From Lachnospira sp. (lineage in GTDB: Bacteria; Bacillota; Clostridia; Lachnospirales; Lachnospiraceae), in contig JAGATQ010000015.1 of assembly GCA_017621205.1 (NCBI GenBank), positions 1-64,000 of the forward strand: a stretch of 64,000 bases of DNA, in the 5' to 3' direction. Below, in pieces: positions 19,101 to 27,610 of the stretch (positions are counted from its first letter, which is position 1; the number at the start of each line of letters is the position of its first letter). A program made the translations under genes and the position numbers. The notes under the pieces are model-generated. The model saw only the letters and a list, made by a program, of their open reading frames with translations. It did not search any database and was not told the origin of the DNA.

Positions 19101-20705
19101 TTATTCTTTTGGCAGCTCTTTTCCCATAATCGCCTCTGCTACCCGCATGCCATCCATAGCAGCAGACATAATTCCACCAGCATAGCCTGCTCCTTCACCG
19201 CAAGGGTAAAGTCCCCTTATATTACTTTGAAAGGAAGTATCCCGAACAATCTTAACCGGAGAAGAGGTGCGGCTCTCGACACCTAACACCAATGCATCCT
19301 CCCTATCATATCCGGGAAGCTTCCTGCCCCACGACACAATTGCTTCTATTATAGCAGAAACCAGACTACTAGGCAAACATTCTGCAACATTTGCCATAGT
19401 ATATTCGCCCATAACCTCCGGTTTTACTGTGCCAAGCTTCGTGGAAGGCTGGCATTTCATAAAATCAGAAAGCAGCTGCACCGGCAGTTTTCCCTTACCA
19501 GCACGATAGGCGGCCTGCTCCAGCTTTCGTTGAAAAGCAACTCCAGCCAATGGATGCTCCCCCTCATAATCCTCTGGTGTCACCCCTGCCACAATCGCAG
19601 AGTTGGAATTGGCTGCCATCCGGTCGTAGTTACTCATGCCGTTCACTACAATCCCGCCCTCCTCAGAGGAGGCATTTACAACATACCCTCCAGGGCACAT
19701 ACAAAAGGTAAATACACTTCTGCCATTTTCTGCCTGATAGGTTAGCTTATAATTGGCGGTTGGCAGGGGCACCGTTCCATAATGCTCCTTATATTGCAAC
19801 CGGTCAATCTGCTCTCTTGGATGTTCAATGCGGATTCCCACGGCAAATGGTTTTTGTTCCATCCTCACCTGCTGGTCATAAAGAAGCTCAAAGGTATCCC
19901 TTGCACTATGTCCGATGGCAAATACCACATGATTTGAATCATAGCTTGTCCTATTCTCTGTAACAACTCCTGCAATCTGCCCATCCTGCAAGGTTAATTC
20001 TGTCACCTTGGAGGAAAAATGAATCTCGCCACCAAGCTGTTTAATTCGTTCACGCAGTGTAACAACTATCCGTTTCAGATAATCAGTTCCGATATGGGGC
20101 TTGGAAAGATATAAAATATCCTTCGGTGCGCCGCATTCCACAAAGGTCTGTAAAATAAACCGTTGTCTGCCGTACTTATCCTTCACTACCGTATTCAGCT
20201 TTCCGTCGGAAAACGTTCCGGCTCCTCCTTCCCCAAACTGTACATTGGATTCCAGATGTAATGGGGCATCTCCGGCAAAAAAGGAGTCAACATCCTTCGT
20301 CCGCTCCTCCATAGCCTTTCCTCTCTCAAGCAAAATGGGACGATACCCATTTAAGGCAAGCAAATAAGCACAAAATAATCCCGCCGGACCACTTCCAACC
20401 ACGATTGGACGGTCTGAAATCACTTTCTTATTGGTACAATGAGGATGATATTGCACCGTGTTACTTAACATAATATTATTATTGTGGAGTTTTTTTAAAA
20501 GTGCCGATTCCCGAATGCTATTTTCTAACATTACATCCACCCCATACACATAGCAAAGAGGATGCTTCGGTCGGCAGTCCAAGGATTGCCTTATAATATC
20601 ATAGGTAAATTGCTCTGGCTTCAACCGAAGACATTTCGCAATCTCCTGTGTCAAATCCTTTGAAGTATGGGTAACCTTACATTTTATCTGATTAATCCGA
20701 ATCAT
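19101..20705 (-). CDS. NAD(P)/FAD-dependent oxidoreductase (COG2509-like)
   Basis: A 534-residue flavoprotein of the uncharacterised FAD-dependent dehydrogenase family (COG2509). The N-terminal 85 residues form a domain peculiar to this family. The dinucleotide-binding motif PIVVGSGPAGLFCAYLLALNGYRPILLERG follows, then a QFGEGGAGTFSDGKL segment and the C-terminal GLYPCGEGAGYAGGIMSAAMDGMRVAEAI FAD contact. Substrate and electron partner are unknown. Its ATG overlaps the stop of the preceding flavoprotein gene (ATGA), so the two are translationally coupled and may act together. Several CxxC-like cysteines are present but form no recognised cluster motif. Confidence 0.88.
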   Translation of the reverse strand: MIRINQIKCKVTHTSKDLTQEIAKCLRLKPEQFTYDIIRQSLDCRPKHPLCYVYGVDVMLENSIRESALLKKLHNNNIMLSNTVQYHPHCTNKKVISDRPIVVGSGPAGLFCAYLLALNGYRPILLERGKAMEERTKDVDSFFAGDAPLHLESNVQFGEGGAGTFSDGKLNTVVKDKYGRQRFILQTFVECGAPKDILYLSKPHIGTDYLKRIVVTLRERIKQLGGEIHFSSKVTELTLQDGQIAGVVTENRTSYDSNHVVFAIGHSARDTFELLYDQQVRMEQKPFAVGIRIEHPREQIDRLQYKEHYGTVPLPTANYKLTYQAENGRSVFTFCMCPGGYVVNASSEEGGIVVNGMSNYDRMAANSNSAIVAGVTPEDYEGEHPLAGVAFQRKLEQAAYRAGKGKLPVQLLSDFMKCQPSTKLGTVKPEVMGEYTMANVAECLPSSLVSAIIEAIVSWGRKLPGYDREDALVLGVESRTSSPVKIVRDTSFQSNIRGLYPCGEGAGYAGGIMSAAMDGMRVAEAIMGKELPKE

Positions 20706-21943
20706 TTGTCTCTCCTGTCCATAATCCCCTTCGCTGCCACCATAGCACTGCTAATGGCAAATTGAATATTGTATCCACCACAGGTACCGTCTACATTTAC
20801 CATCTCTCCTGCAAAAAAGCAGCCGGGACAACACCTTGACTCCATTGTAGCAGGGTCAATATCTGCTGTCTCTACCCCGCCTGCGGTTACCTGTGCATTG
20901 TCAAAGTCATCTACCCCGGTTATCTCAAAACGAAGCTGCTTCATGCAACTTACAATTGAAAGCCACTGTGTTTCAGAAAGCATAGCAAGCCTGCTGTCAC
21001 CAGTAAAATCAATCTGTTTTAACAACCACTCTGCCACCGCAGGCTGTACATATCCACAAAGATAAGTAAAAACAGTAGTATCATTATCAAACTCTGCCTG
21101 AGATAACAACATCCTTAAATCCTTACTACTATATTCTGGCAGTAAATCAACCATGGCATATACTGTGCCTCCCAGGGAAAGCTCTTGTGCTGCATAACGA
21201 CTCACCTGAAAGGCAGGAATCCCACTGATTCCCTTAGCACTAAATTGTAATTCCCCTTGAACAAGCGGACTGATAGAATCCTCCAATGAAGCATCTGCGT
21301 ATAAATGGATTGTCCCCTTAAGCCGAACCCCCTTTAACAGCCGGATATCCTCACTTACCTTCATGGCACAAAGAGCCGGATAAAGCGGGGTAAGCCTATG
21401 TCCTAATTGCTCCGCCAGCCCATAACCATACGATTTCTCCTGTTTAAAATAGGAGGATGCCTTACCTCCACAGGCAAGCAGTATGGTTCTGGCATCAAAT
21501 TCACCGTAGGAGGTTCTGACATGAAATTCACCGGTCTGCTTCCTTACTATGCTTCTTACAATACGGTCAGCATATATGGTAACGTGGTTACGCTCAAGTG
21601 CATCAAGCATTGCCAGCACAACCGTCTTCGCCTGATTGGTATAGGGATAAAAATACCCCTCCCGCTCCTGCTGCAAAACACCGATGCTATGCATAAACTC
21701 AATGGTTTTATAATAGGGAAACTGCTCATAGACTGCCTTAGCAAATAACGCATCCCCGCGATAGGTATTGCTGTCATAATAAGAATTGGTAAAATTACAT
21801 CTGCCGTTGCCTGTTGCTAACAACTTCTTTCCAAGCTCCTTGCATTGTTCGATAATAAGCACCTGTTTTTGGTTTTTGCCAAGAGTGATGGCAGCAGTCA
21901 TTCCGGCAGTGCCGCCTCCCACTATAATGCAATCGTAGGTCAT
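20702..21943 (-). CDS. HI0933/YtfP-type NAD(P)/FAD-dependent oxidoreductase
   Basis: A 413-residue flavoprotein of the HI0933 family. The start at 21943 is placed where GAAAGGAA precedes ATG and the protein opens directly with the FAD-binding motif YDCIIVGGGTAGMTAAITLGK; the longer reading to 22030 adds unrelated residues. The GKKLLATGNGRCNFTNS segment is diagnostic, and the C-terminal FFAGEMVNVDGTCGGYNIQFAISSAMVAAKGI completes the FAD site. Function is not established in this family. Coupling with the following flavoprotein suggests a joint role. A long foldback element begins 45 bases upstream of the start. Confidence 0.9.
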   Translation of the reverse strand: MTYDCIIVGGGTAGMTAAITLGKNQKQVLIIEQCKELGKKLLATGNGRCNFTNSYYDSNTYRGDALFAKAVYEQFPYYKTIEFMHSIGVLQQEREGYFYPYTNQAKTVVLAMLDALERNHVTIYADRIVRSIVRKQTGEFHVRTSYGEFDARTILLACGGKASSYFKQEKSYGYGLAEQLGHRLTPLYPALCAMKVSEDIRLLKGVRLKGTIHLYADASLEDSISPLVQGELQFSAKGISGIPAFQVSRYAAQELSLGGTVYAMVDLLPEYSSKDLRMLLSQAEFDNDTTVFTYLCGYVQPAVAEWLLKQIDFTGDSRLAMLSETQWLSIVSCMKQLRFEITGVDDFDNAQVTAGGVETADIDPATMESRCCPGCFFAGEMVNVDGTCGGYNIQFAISSAMVAAKGIMDRRDK

Positions 21944-21987
21944 GCTTTGTTTCCTTTCTTTGAAATGTATAAATATGGTTTCCTTTC

Positions 21988-22276
21988 GCAAAAGGGGCGT
22001 ATGATTTGCAATGGCATGGAACAGGAACACAGGATAGATTTATTCCGTTGTCCGGGAATAAGTATTTCTAGGATATTCCCATGTAGTAGTTATATTTTGA
22101 CGCAACCGATGCCAACTCGCCATCCGGGCTCGGTGGCATCTTTTCGGGACATCCAGTCCCGAAATTGCTGGATATTATTGGGAATATCAAGAAATACTAA
22201 TCCCCTTCCAAAGTCATAAATCTATCCTGCGTTCCCGTTCCATGCTCCCCCCGAAATTATGGATAGCCCCTTTTGC
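21988..22276 (-). repeat. Foldback element, family A, copy 1 (inverted orientation)
   Basis: A 289-base imperfect palindrome. Outer arms GCAAAAGGGGC (21988) and GCCCCTTTTGC (ending 22276) pair, then GCATGGAAC pairs with GTTCCATGC, and GGGAATAAGTATTTC pairs with GAAATACTAATCCCC. The centre has its own hairpins, including TTTCGGGAC/GTCCCGAAA and GATGCCA/TGGCATC. Copies in the opposite orientation lie at 22344-22646 and 41263-41587. No target-site duplication is evident. With copy 2 it fills the 716-base gap between the HI0933-type and DUF815 genes. Confidence 0.88.
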
Positions 22277-22343
22277 CCACCAAATCAAATTTATGAAGCA
22301 AGTTCTGTACATGATTGTTTAATGCTCCATATAAATAATGTGG

Positions 22344-22646
22344 CTGCAATAGGAAAAGGGATAATATTGTCTTGGGGGTGTATGAAACAAAGGTATGGTA
22401 TGGATTGGTGACTTTGGAAGGGAATTAGTATTTCTTGATATTCCCTCTCCCGCTCAGCAATTTCGGGACTGGATGTCCCGAAAAGACGCTATTGAGCCAT
22501 GGATGGCGAATTTGCGTCGATTGCGTCAGCAATAATTACCCACCGGGAATATCTTAGAAATACTTATTCCCGAACAACGGAACCAATCCATAATATACCT
22601 TTGTTTCATACAAATAAAAACTAAAAAATCCCTTTCCCTATTGCAG
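22344..22646 (+). repeat. Foldback element, family A, copy 2
   Basis: A 303-base imperfect palindrome, inverted relative to copy 1 and only about 67 bases from it. Outer arms CTGCAATAGGAAAAGGGA and TCCCTTTCCCTATTGCAG pair, then GTATGAAACAAAGGTAT pairs with ATACCTTTGTTTCATAC, and GGAATTAGTATTTCTTGATA pairs with a segment ending TTATTCCC. The inner hairpins are TTTCGGGAC/GTCCCGAAA and GACGC...GCGTC enclosing GCCATGGATGGC. It ends 13 bases beyond the DUF815 gene's stop. Confidence 0.88.
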
Positions 22647-22659
22647 TTAAATTTTCCTT

Positions 22660-23970
22660 TCAAAGATGATACTGCCCCAGCAAATAATTAATAAACTGCT
22701 GTGCCGTCCGTCCGGAAATACCACCGTGGGATAACTCCCATTTATTAGCCTCGGCACATAGCTGTTCATCGGACAGGGTAATCTGTGGATATCGTCTGGC
22801 AAGCTCTATCACAATGTTAAAATACTCCTTCTGGGAAGGCTTAGAATAATTAATGGTTACACCAAAGCGGTTTACTAAGGAAAGCTTCTCCTGCATGGTA
22901 TCAGACTGGTGTATCCCATTTTCCACCTTGATATCCGAGCGGTCATTCCATGTCTCCTTAATCAGATGCCTGCGGTTAGAGGTAGCATAAATCAAGACAT
23001 TATCCGGTTTTGTCTCTACTCCTCCCTCAATCACTGCCTTTAAAAACTTGTATTCTATCTCAAACTCTTCAAAGGATAAATCATCCATATAGATGATAAA
23101 GCGGTAATTCCGGTTCTTAATCAGGGAAATCACCGTGGACAAATCCTTAAACTGATGCTTATAGATTTCAATCATACGAAGTCCCTCGTCGTAGTATTCA
23201 TTAATAATTGCCTTAATGGAGGTTGACTTACCTGTTCCGCTATCCCCGAACAACAACACATTGTTTGCACGCCGTCCCTCGACAAATGCCCTCGTATTAT
23301 CAATCAGCTTCTTTTTTTGTATTTCATAGCCTACTAAATCATTAAGCATCACCGTATCCGTATTGTTAATAGGAACAAAACAGACATCGTCACAATGCTC
23401 CTTTAAACGAAATGCTTTGTTCAAGCCAAACATCCCAACACCATAATCCCGATAAAAACGGGTCACAATCGTAAAGACCTCTTCCTCGTCGGCTGCCTGC
23501 TCAATCTGTCGGCTGATAGCCCGCACCTTCTCGCTAACATTACGATTATACATCCGTTCCGTTTTGTGAATCGCCTTATAGTTGGAAATCGTTGTAAAGC
23601 AATCGATAGCAAGAGCCTCCTCAATCGGTGAAAAATCAAATGCAAATAACCGCTTCACAATCGCAAAATCTTTTTTGGCAAATATATTAACACTGCCATC
23701 ATTTGCCCCCACCTTCTCACAGGTCAGGGAAAAGGAATTCTCGTTTGTAATAATTATGTACGCCAGATAATTATGCCAGAGATTCTCATCAAACCCATAG
23801 CTGGTAGATAAATCAAGTAATCTCTTCATCTCCACATAGATTCGTTCAGTAAGGGAATCCTTATCATATTCTCCTTTGTCAAACTCCTCAAAAATATCCG
23901 ACAGCCGGAACAAAATACAATCCGGCTCCAAATCCCGATACAATAATAATTTTGCAATTTCACGATACAT
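22660..23970 (-). CDS. DUF815 family AAA-type ATP-binding protein
   Basis: A 436-residue protein. The C-terminal half is a DUF815 ATPase: Walker [18 protein letters not shown] around residue 245, Walker [12 protein letters not shown], sensor-type [14 protein letters not shown], and a final helical lid [18 protein letters not shown]. The N-terminal half is poorly conserved and has no recognised domain. The family is widespread in bacteria, with no firm function; it resembles ATPases that remodel other proteins. It stands alone here, between foldback elements on both sides, with a modest AAGGGC ribosome site. There is no membrane segment. Confidence 0.87.
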   Translation of the reverse strand: MYREIAKLLLYRDLEPDCILFRLSDIFEEFDKGEYDKDSLTERIYVEMKRLLDLSTSYGFDENLWHNYLAYIIITNENSFSLTCEKVGANDGSVNIFAKKDFAIVKRLFAFDFSPIEEALAIDCFTTISNYKAIHKTERMYNRNVSEKVRAISRQIEQAADEEEVFTIVTRFYRDYGVGMFGLNKAFRLKEHCDDVCFVPINNTDTVMLNDLVGYEIQKKKLIDNTRAFVEGRRANNVLLFGDSGTGKSTSIKAIINEYYDEGLRMIEIYKHQFKDLSTVISLIKNRNYRFIIYMDDLSFEEFEIEYKFLKAVIEGGVETKPDNVLIYATSNRRHLIKETWNDRSDIKVENGIHQSDTMQEKLSLVNRFGVTINYSKPSQKEYFNIVIELARRYPQITLSDEQLCAEANKWELSHGGISGRTAQQFINYLLGQYHL

Positions 23971-24035
23971 GATGATGCCCTTCTTTCTATTTTTAAATTA
24001 TTGGTAAAACATACTATACTAACCTATAACTAAAT

Positions 24036-24072
24036 CTATCGTCATAATACTATATAAATTCACTTCGTTGCC
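24036..24072. repeat. Half copy of foldback family B
   Basis: The sequence CTATCGTCATAATACTATAT continuing to CACTTCGTTG matches one arm of family B (compare copies at 13748 and 41083), but no complementary arm follows. It lies directly before the single foldback at 24097, suggesting truncation by a later insertion or deletion. It is part of the 305-base gap between the DUF815 and BofC-like genes. Confidence 0.7.
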
Positions 24073-24096
24073 CTCAATCTATATCATACTAAAAAA

Positions 24097-24284
24097 AGCA
24101 GTTAGTGTAAAGCTTAGTACATTGAATACTAAGCTTGTTTACGTTAAACTTGTCTAAATTTCCATTTGCGATGTTAGATTTTCTAGCCGTAGCCACCGCT
24201 ACGCCGTCGAAAATCTTCCTTGCAAAATGAAAATTTATACTGTGTTTAACATCAAACAACTTAGTATCCAATGTACTAACTGCT
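24097..24284. repeat. Single long foldback hairpin overlapping the 3' end of the BofC-like gene
   Basis: An imperfect palindrome of 188 bases. AGCAGTT at the left pairs with AACTGCT at the right, then AGTACATTGAATACTAAG pairs with CTTAGTATCCAATGTACT. Inside, AAATTTCCATTTGC and AGATTTTC pair with GCAAAATGAAAATTT and GAAAATCT. About 12 bases are extra in the left arm. The stop codon of the next gene (24276-24278) lies inside the right arm. Confidence 0.75.
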
Positions 24285-24734
24285 AAAGGATTCTAAGAGT
24301 GAATAGAGTGATTCCTCATTAGAAACCGGAATTCCCTCTTCTAATTTTTCAAGCATCTGCTCCGATAAATGGGACTGGTCAATATCGGTTTCTTCAAATA
24401 TGGTAACACCGTCCGCCTCATATACGATAATATGATTGTTTTCATATTTCATAATATACTGATACTGCTCCTCAACCTTATTGGAGCTGGCAGCAGCTAC
24501 CGTTTCCGTTACCACCTCATTTTCCTGTTCTGCTTCTCTTGCCGATTCTGTTGTAGAAGCGTGTGAAGGCTCCTTCACCTGTTCTTTTGCCTGCTCAACC
24601 AGTACCTCATCAACCGCACTTACCTGCTCCTGCTGTTCTTTTTTGGAATCAAATCTCTGGACAAATAAGGAACCACTCATAAAACATAATATAAATAAAA
24701 TCGCCGTAAAAAAGGCAACACTGACTTTTTTCAT
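24276..24734 (-). CDS. Membrane-anchored protein with BofC-like C-terminal domain
   Basis: A 152-residue protein. The ATG at 24734 follows GAGGTGA and gives a single N-terminal membrane anchor (MKKVSVAFFTAILFILCFMSG). A charged Glu/Gln-rich linker covers about residues 30-85. The last 65 residues (YIMKYENNHIIVYEADG, FEETDIDQSHLSEQMLEKLEEGI, SLYSLLESFSS) resemble the BofC C-terminal domain, here placed outside the cell. BofC in Bacillus inhibits a sporulation signalling protease; whether this protein does so is unknown. It lies 40 bases after the flippase gene. A foldback overlaps its stop codon. Confidence 0.68.
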   Translation of the reverse strand: MKKVSVAFFTAILFILCFMSGSLFVQRFDSKKEQQEQVSAVDEVLVEQAKEQVKEPSHASTTESAREAEQENEVVTETVAAASSNKVEEQYQYIMKYENNHIIVYEADGVTIFEETDIDQSHLSEQMLEKLEEGIPVSNEESLYSLLESFSS

Positions 24735-24774
24735 ACTGCTCACCTCATCATCAGTGTTACCATTTTTTTGTTAA

Positions 24775-27144
24775 TTATTCATATTTCCCGGAATCTTTCG
24801 CTTCCTGTAGCTTAGCAGATGCCTCCTGTTCCTGTTTTTGCAGTTTTTCTAATATTTTTAATACATTAATCTCCTCTGTCTGTTCCTCAGTTTTGCCCTG
24901 TACTTCATTCTGTGACTGATGTAATGCCGTCTCCTGGGCTCCATTTGACGTATCCGTTTCATCCTGTTCCTCTTTGCCAGCATCCTTGCTTGACTGTTCC
25001 ATGTTCTCCTTTACCACAGGCTTTGGCGACACATCCGTTTTTGCTTCTGTTTCCGCCTGTTTCTTTTCATCTTCTATCTCCAGATTTAAATCAAGCACCT
25101 CTGACGGTTGTTCTTCCTTTGAAGAACCAATCACACTTTCAAAAAACTGGTCTTTTGCCGTCTGATTCTCGTTACTCTTAAAATATTCGACATTGGAATC
25201 CTCTTCCTTTGCCTCCCTTATGCCACTGGCAAGCTGTTCCTGCTGCAAATGCTGAAGCATAGAGCTAACAACCTCATCCTCCCTGTTCAGCGTCTCAATC
25301 TCCCGCTTTTTCTCCAAATTGAGTTTGATATTGCCAGACGGCTGCGCCGGTTTTACATCAGGTGTTAATGGCTTTGTATCCCTATCTGCCATTGGTCTGT
25401 TTTCTGTATTTTCCTGTTTGCGGAAAATAAATTTCTTTTTCGTTTTCTGGGGGACAAGCTCCTCCTCACCGAAGAGTTCTCCAACCTCCTCCTCAAAGGG
25501 ATGCTCGGCAGTACCAATAATATTTAACTTTAATCCCAGACTTTTCAAGCGGTATCCCATCGGCAACACAGCATAATCCTCGTCGTTTAATACGTTAGTA
25601 AACAACAGGAAGAAGACATAGCCAATAAAGGAAAGTACCAGTGAAATTGCCAGACTTAAGTATTCGTATCCCTTTCCTAACAACAGGTAAGGAATCTGAT
25701 AAGAAATAAAGGTAATCACACCCATCTCAAGTGATGCCACAACTATCCGGAATACCCTTGAGCCAAACAGCTTACTATATCCGGTTATGCGGTATATGGA
25801 AAACGCATTTAAAATCCAGGTAACAAGAGAAAATGCCATTGTTGCCAGCAAAAGTGCATAGATTCCCCAACCAAGCCTTAAAAATACTACACAAACAATA
25901 ATATGTATTACCAAGGCAATCGTCGAATGGATAATCGGTGCCCGCATATTGTCAAGCCCTTGTAATACTGCATTGGTCAGAGTCGAAATACAGTTAAATA
26001 TTACATTTACCGCACCAAACATCAGCACATGTGTTGCCACAATCAGCGTGGTAGAACGACCAAACAACAGCATAATCGGTTCCGCAAGCACAAACAGCCC
26101 AATAGTACAAGGCAGGGCAATCAGCATAATAAAACGAAGTGCCATATCAATGTTTTTATTGGCCTCTCTTTTGTTTTTCTTTATAATATTGATGGTGATT
26201 GCCGGAATAATCGCACTGGACAGTGCAGACGCAATACTAACCGGTACACTGACAAGCTTTAAATATTTGGCAGAGTAAATACCTTGTAATACCGCAATAT
26301 CCTCTCCTACAATTTTCTGTGATTCCAGTATGCCCGAAAATAACGTCTGGTCAATAACCGGACAGATATTATAAATCGCAGAGCTTAATAAAATAGGTGT
26401 TACTGTAAAAAAAATAATCTTAAACAAATCTCCATAGCTCTCCACCTCAGAGCTGCGGTCGTGCCGCACCCGCTTTCTGATTACAGGACGGTACATATAA
26501 TATACGAATAACATAAACAACAAGCCGATTACAACACCCGCCACCGTACCGAGGGTGCTTCCAACTGCACCATAGGTTGCATGCTTTACTGAGCCTGCTG
26601 CAAAGGGAATCACGAGAATATAAGCGGCAAGCACACTGATAACCGCATTGATAATTCCCTCTAAAATCTGGGAAAAGGACGTTGGCATCATCGTGCCATA
26701 GCCTTGAAAATATCCCCGTAAAACGCCCAGTATACCAGCCAGAATAATAACCGGGCATAAAATACGCAGGGATGGTATCGCACCAGCCTGACTTTTGGGA
26801 AGATGGTCTGCGAGAACAAAGGTAATAATCGCTAATACTGCAGAAATAACTACCACATAAATCATAGAAGCCTTGAAAACCCGCTGTACATTGCGGTACT
26901 GCTTTTGTTCCATACGGGCAGAAACCATTTTGGAGACTGCAATCGGAATACTAAAGGAGGATATAAGCAAAACCATGGAATAGATATTATAAGCATAGCT
27001 GTAATATCCATTACCCATATCTCCAATAATTCTTGTCAGCGGCATCTGGTAAAGCAGACCTAACACCCGCACAAGAATAGCAGCCACACCAAGAATGGCA
27101 CCCTGTACTATAAAATTCCCTTTTTGTGATTTCTGTCGACTCAT
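24775..27144 (-). CDS. SpoVB/MurJ-type polysaccharide or lipid flippase with long acidic tail
   Basis: A 789-residue protein of the MATE/MOP flippase superfamily. About 530 N-terminal residues form some 14 membrane segments, starting GNFIVQGAILGVAAILVRVLGLLYQMPL, the pattern of SpoVB-like polysaccharide-synthesis flippases that move lipid-linked sugars across the membrane. The remaining 250 or so residues form a cytoplasmic, low-complexity tail rich in E, K, Q and S, with coiled-coil character near the end (ILEKLQKQEQEASAKLQEAK). SpoVB-type proteins usually end after the membrane part, so the tail is unusual. It is followed by the BofC-like gene and preceded by cdd. A role in spore cortex or cell-wall polysaccharide export is plausible. 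Confidence 0.85.
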   Translation of the reverse strand: MSRQKSQKGNFIVQGAILGVAAILVRVLGLLYQMPLTRIIGDMGNGYYSYAYNIYSMVLLISSFSIPIAVSKMVSARMEQKQYRNVQRVFKASMIYVVVISAVLAIITFVLADHLPKSQAGAIPSLRILCPVIILAGILGVLRGYFQGYGTMMPTSFSQILEGIINAVISVLAAYILVIPFAAGSVKHATYGAVGSTLGTVAGVVIGLLFMLFVYYMYRPVIRKRVRHDRSSEVESYGDLFKIIFFTVTPILLSSAIYNICPVIDQTLFSGILESQKIVGEDIAVLQGIYSAKYLKLVSVPVSIASALSSAIIPAITINIIKKNKREANKNIDMALRFIMLIALPCTIGLFVLAEPIMLLFGRSTTLIVATHVLMFGAVNVIFNCISTLTNAVLQGLDNMRAPIIHSTIALVIHIIVCVVFLRLGWGIYALLLATMAFSLVTWILNAFSIYRITGYSKLFGSRVFRIVVASLEMGVITFISYQIPYLLLGKGYEYLSLAISLVLSFIGYVFFLLFTNVLNDEDYAVLPMGYRLKSLGLKLNIIGTAEHPFEEEVGELFGEEELVPQKTKKKFIFRKQENTENRPMADRDTKPLTPDVKPAQPSGNIKLNLEKKREIETLNREDEVVSSMLQHLQQEQLASGIREAKEEDSNVEYFKSNENQTAKDQFFESVIGSSKEEQPSEVLDLNLEIEDEKKQAETEAKTDVSPKPVVKENMEQSSKDAGKEEQDETDTSNGAQETALHQSQNEVQGKTEEQTEEINVLKILEKLQKQEQEASAKLQEAKDSGKYE

Positions 27145-27185
27145 ATTTTCCTCTTCTATTTATATAATGAAATGGCTATACCAGC

Positions 27186-27581
27186 TTACGAAAGTATAAA
27201 CTGGTTCGGTAGAAACTCTTCTAATGTAAATTCTTTTATTCCTTCGATGCTCAAAAATATTAATGATGCATCCTTATCCATAAATTCCGACATGACCTGT
27301 AAACACATGCCACAAGGAAAGGTATATTCCCTCTCATCCCCTCCTACAATGGCAATCTTGATAAAATGATGGTATCCTTCGGAAACTGCCTTTACCATCG
27401 CAGAACGTTCCGCACATATCGTAGCACCGTAGGAACTGTTCTCTACATTACAACCGGTAAACACAGTGCCATCCTCCGTCATAAGGGCAGCTCCCACCCG
27501 AAAACCAGAGTAGGGAGCATATGCATTGGCCTTCACCTTTTTTGCCATATCAATTAAGGTTTCATTAGAGATTCTATCCAT
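27186..27581 (-). CDS. cdd: Cytidine deaminase
   Basis: Deaminates cytidine and deoxycytidine to uridine forms for pyrimidine salvage. The 131-residue protein has the zinc-site motifs CNVENSSYGATICAERSAMVKA (Cys-Ala-Glu with the proton-shuttling Glu) and PCGMCLQVMSEF, and the N-terminal APYSGFRVGAAL that binds nucleoside. The length is that of the homotetrameric form. AAGGAG precedes the start. Its position near ybeY and phoH matches Bacillus, where cdd follows those genes, though era is not seen here. Confidence 0.96.
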   Translation of the reverse strand: MDRISNETLIDMAKKVKANAYAPYSGFRVGAALMTEDGTVFTGCNVENSSYGATICAERSAMVKAVSEGYHHFIKIAIVGGDEREYTFPCGMCLQVMSEFMDKDASLIFLSIEGIKEFTLEEFLPNQFILS

Positions 27582-27610
27582 AGTTTACTCCTTACCTAAT
27601 TCTCATACCT

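Noticed and set aside
22014-22620. Foldbacks as simple rho-independent terminators
   Set aside because: They are far longer than terminator stems, have complex interiors and no consistent T-run after the stem; some termination effect remains possible.
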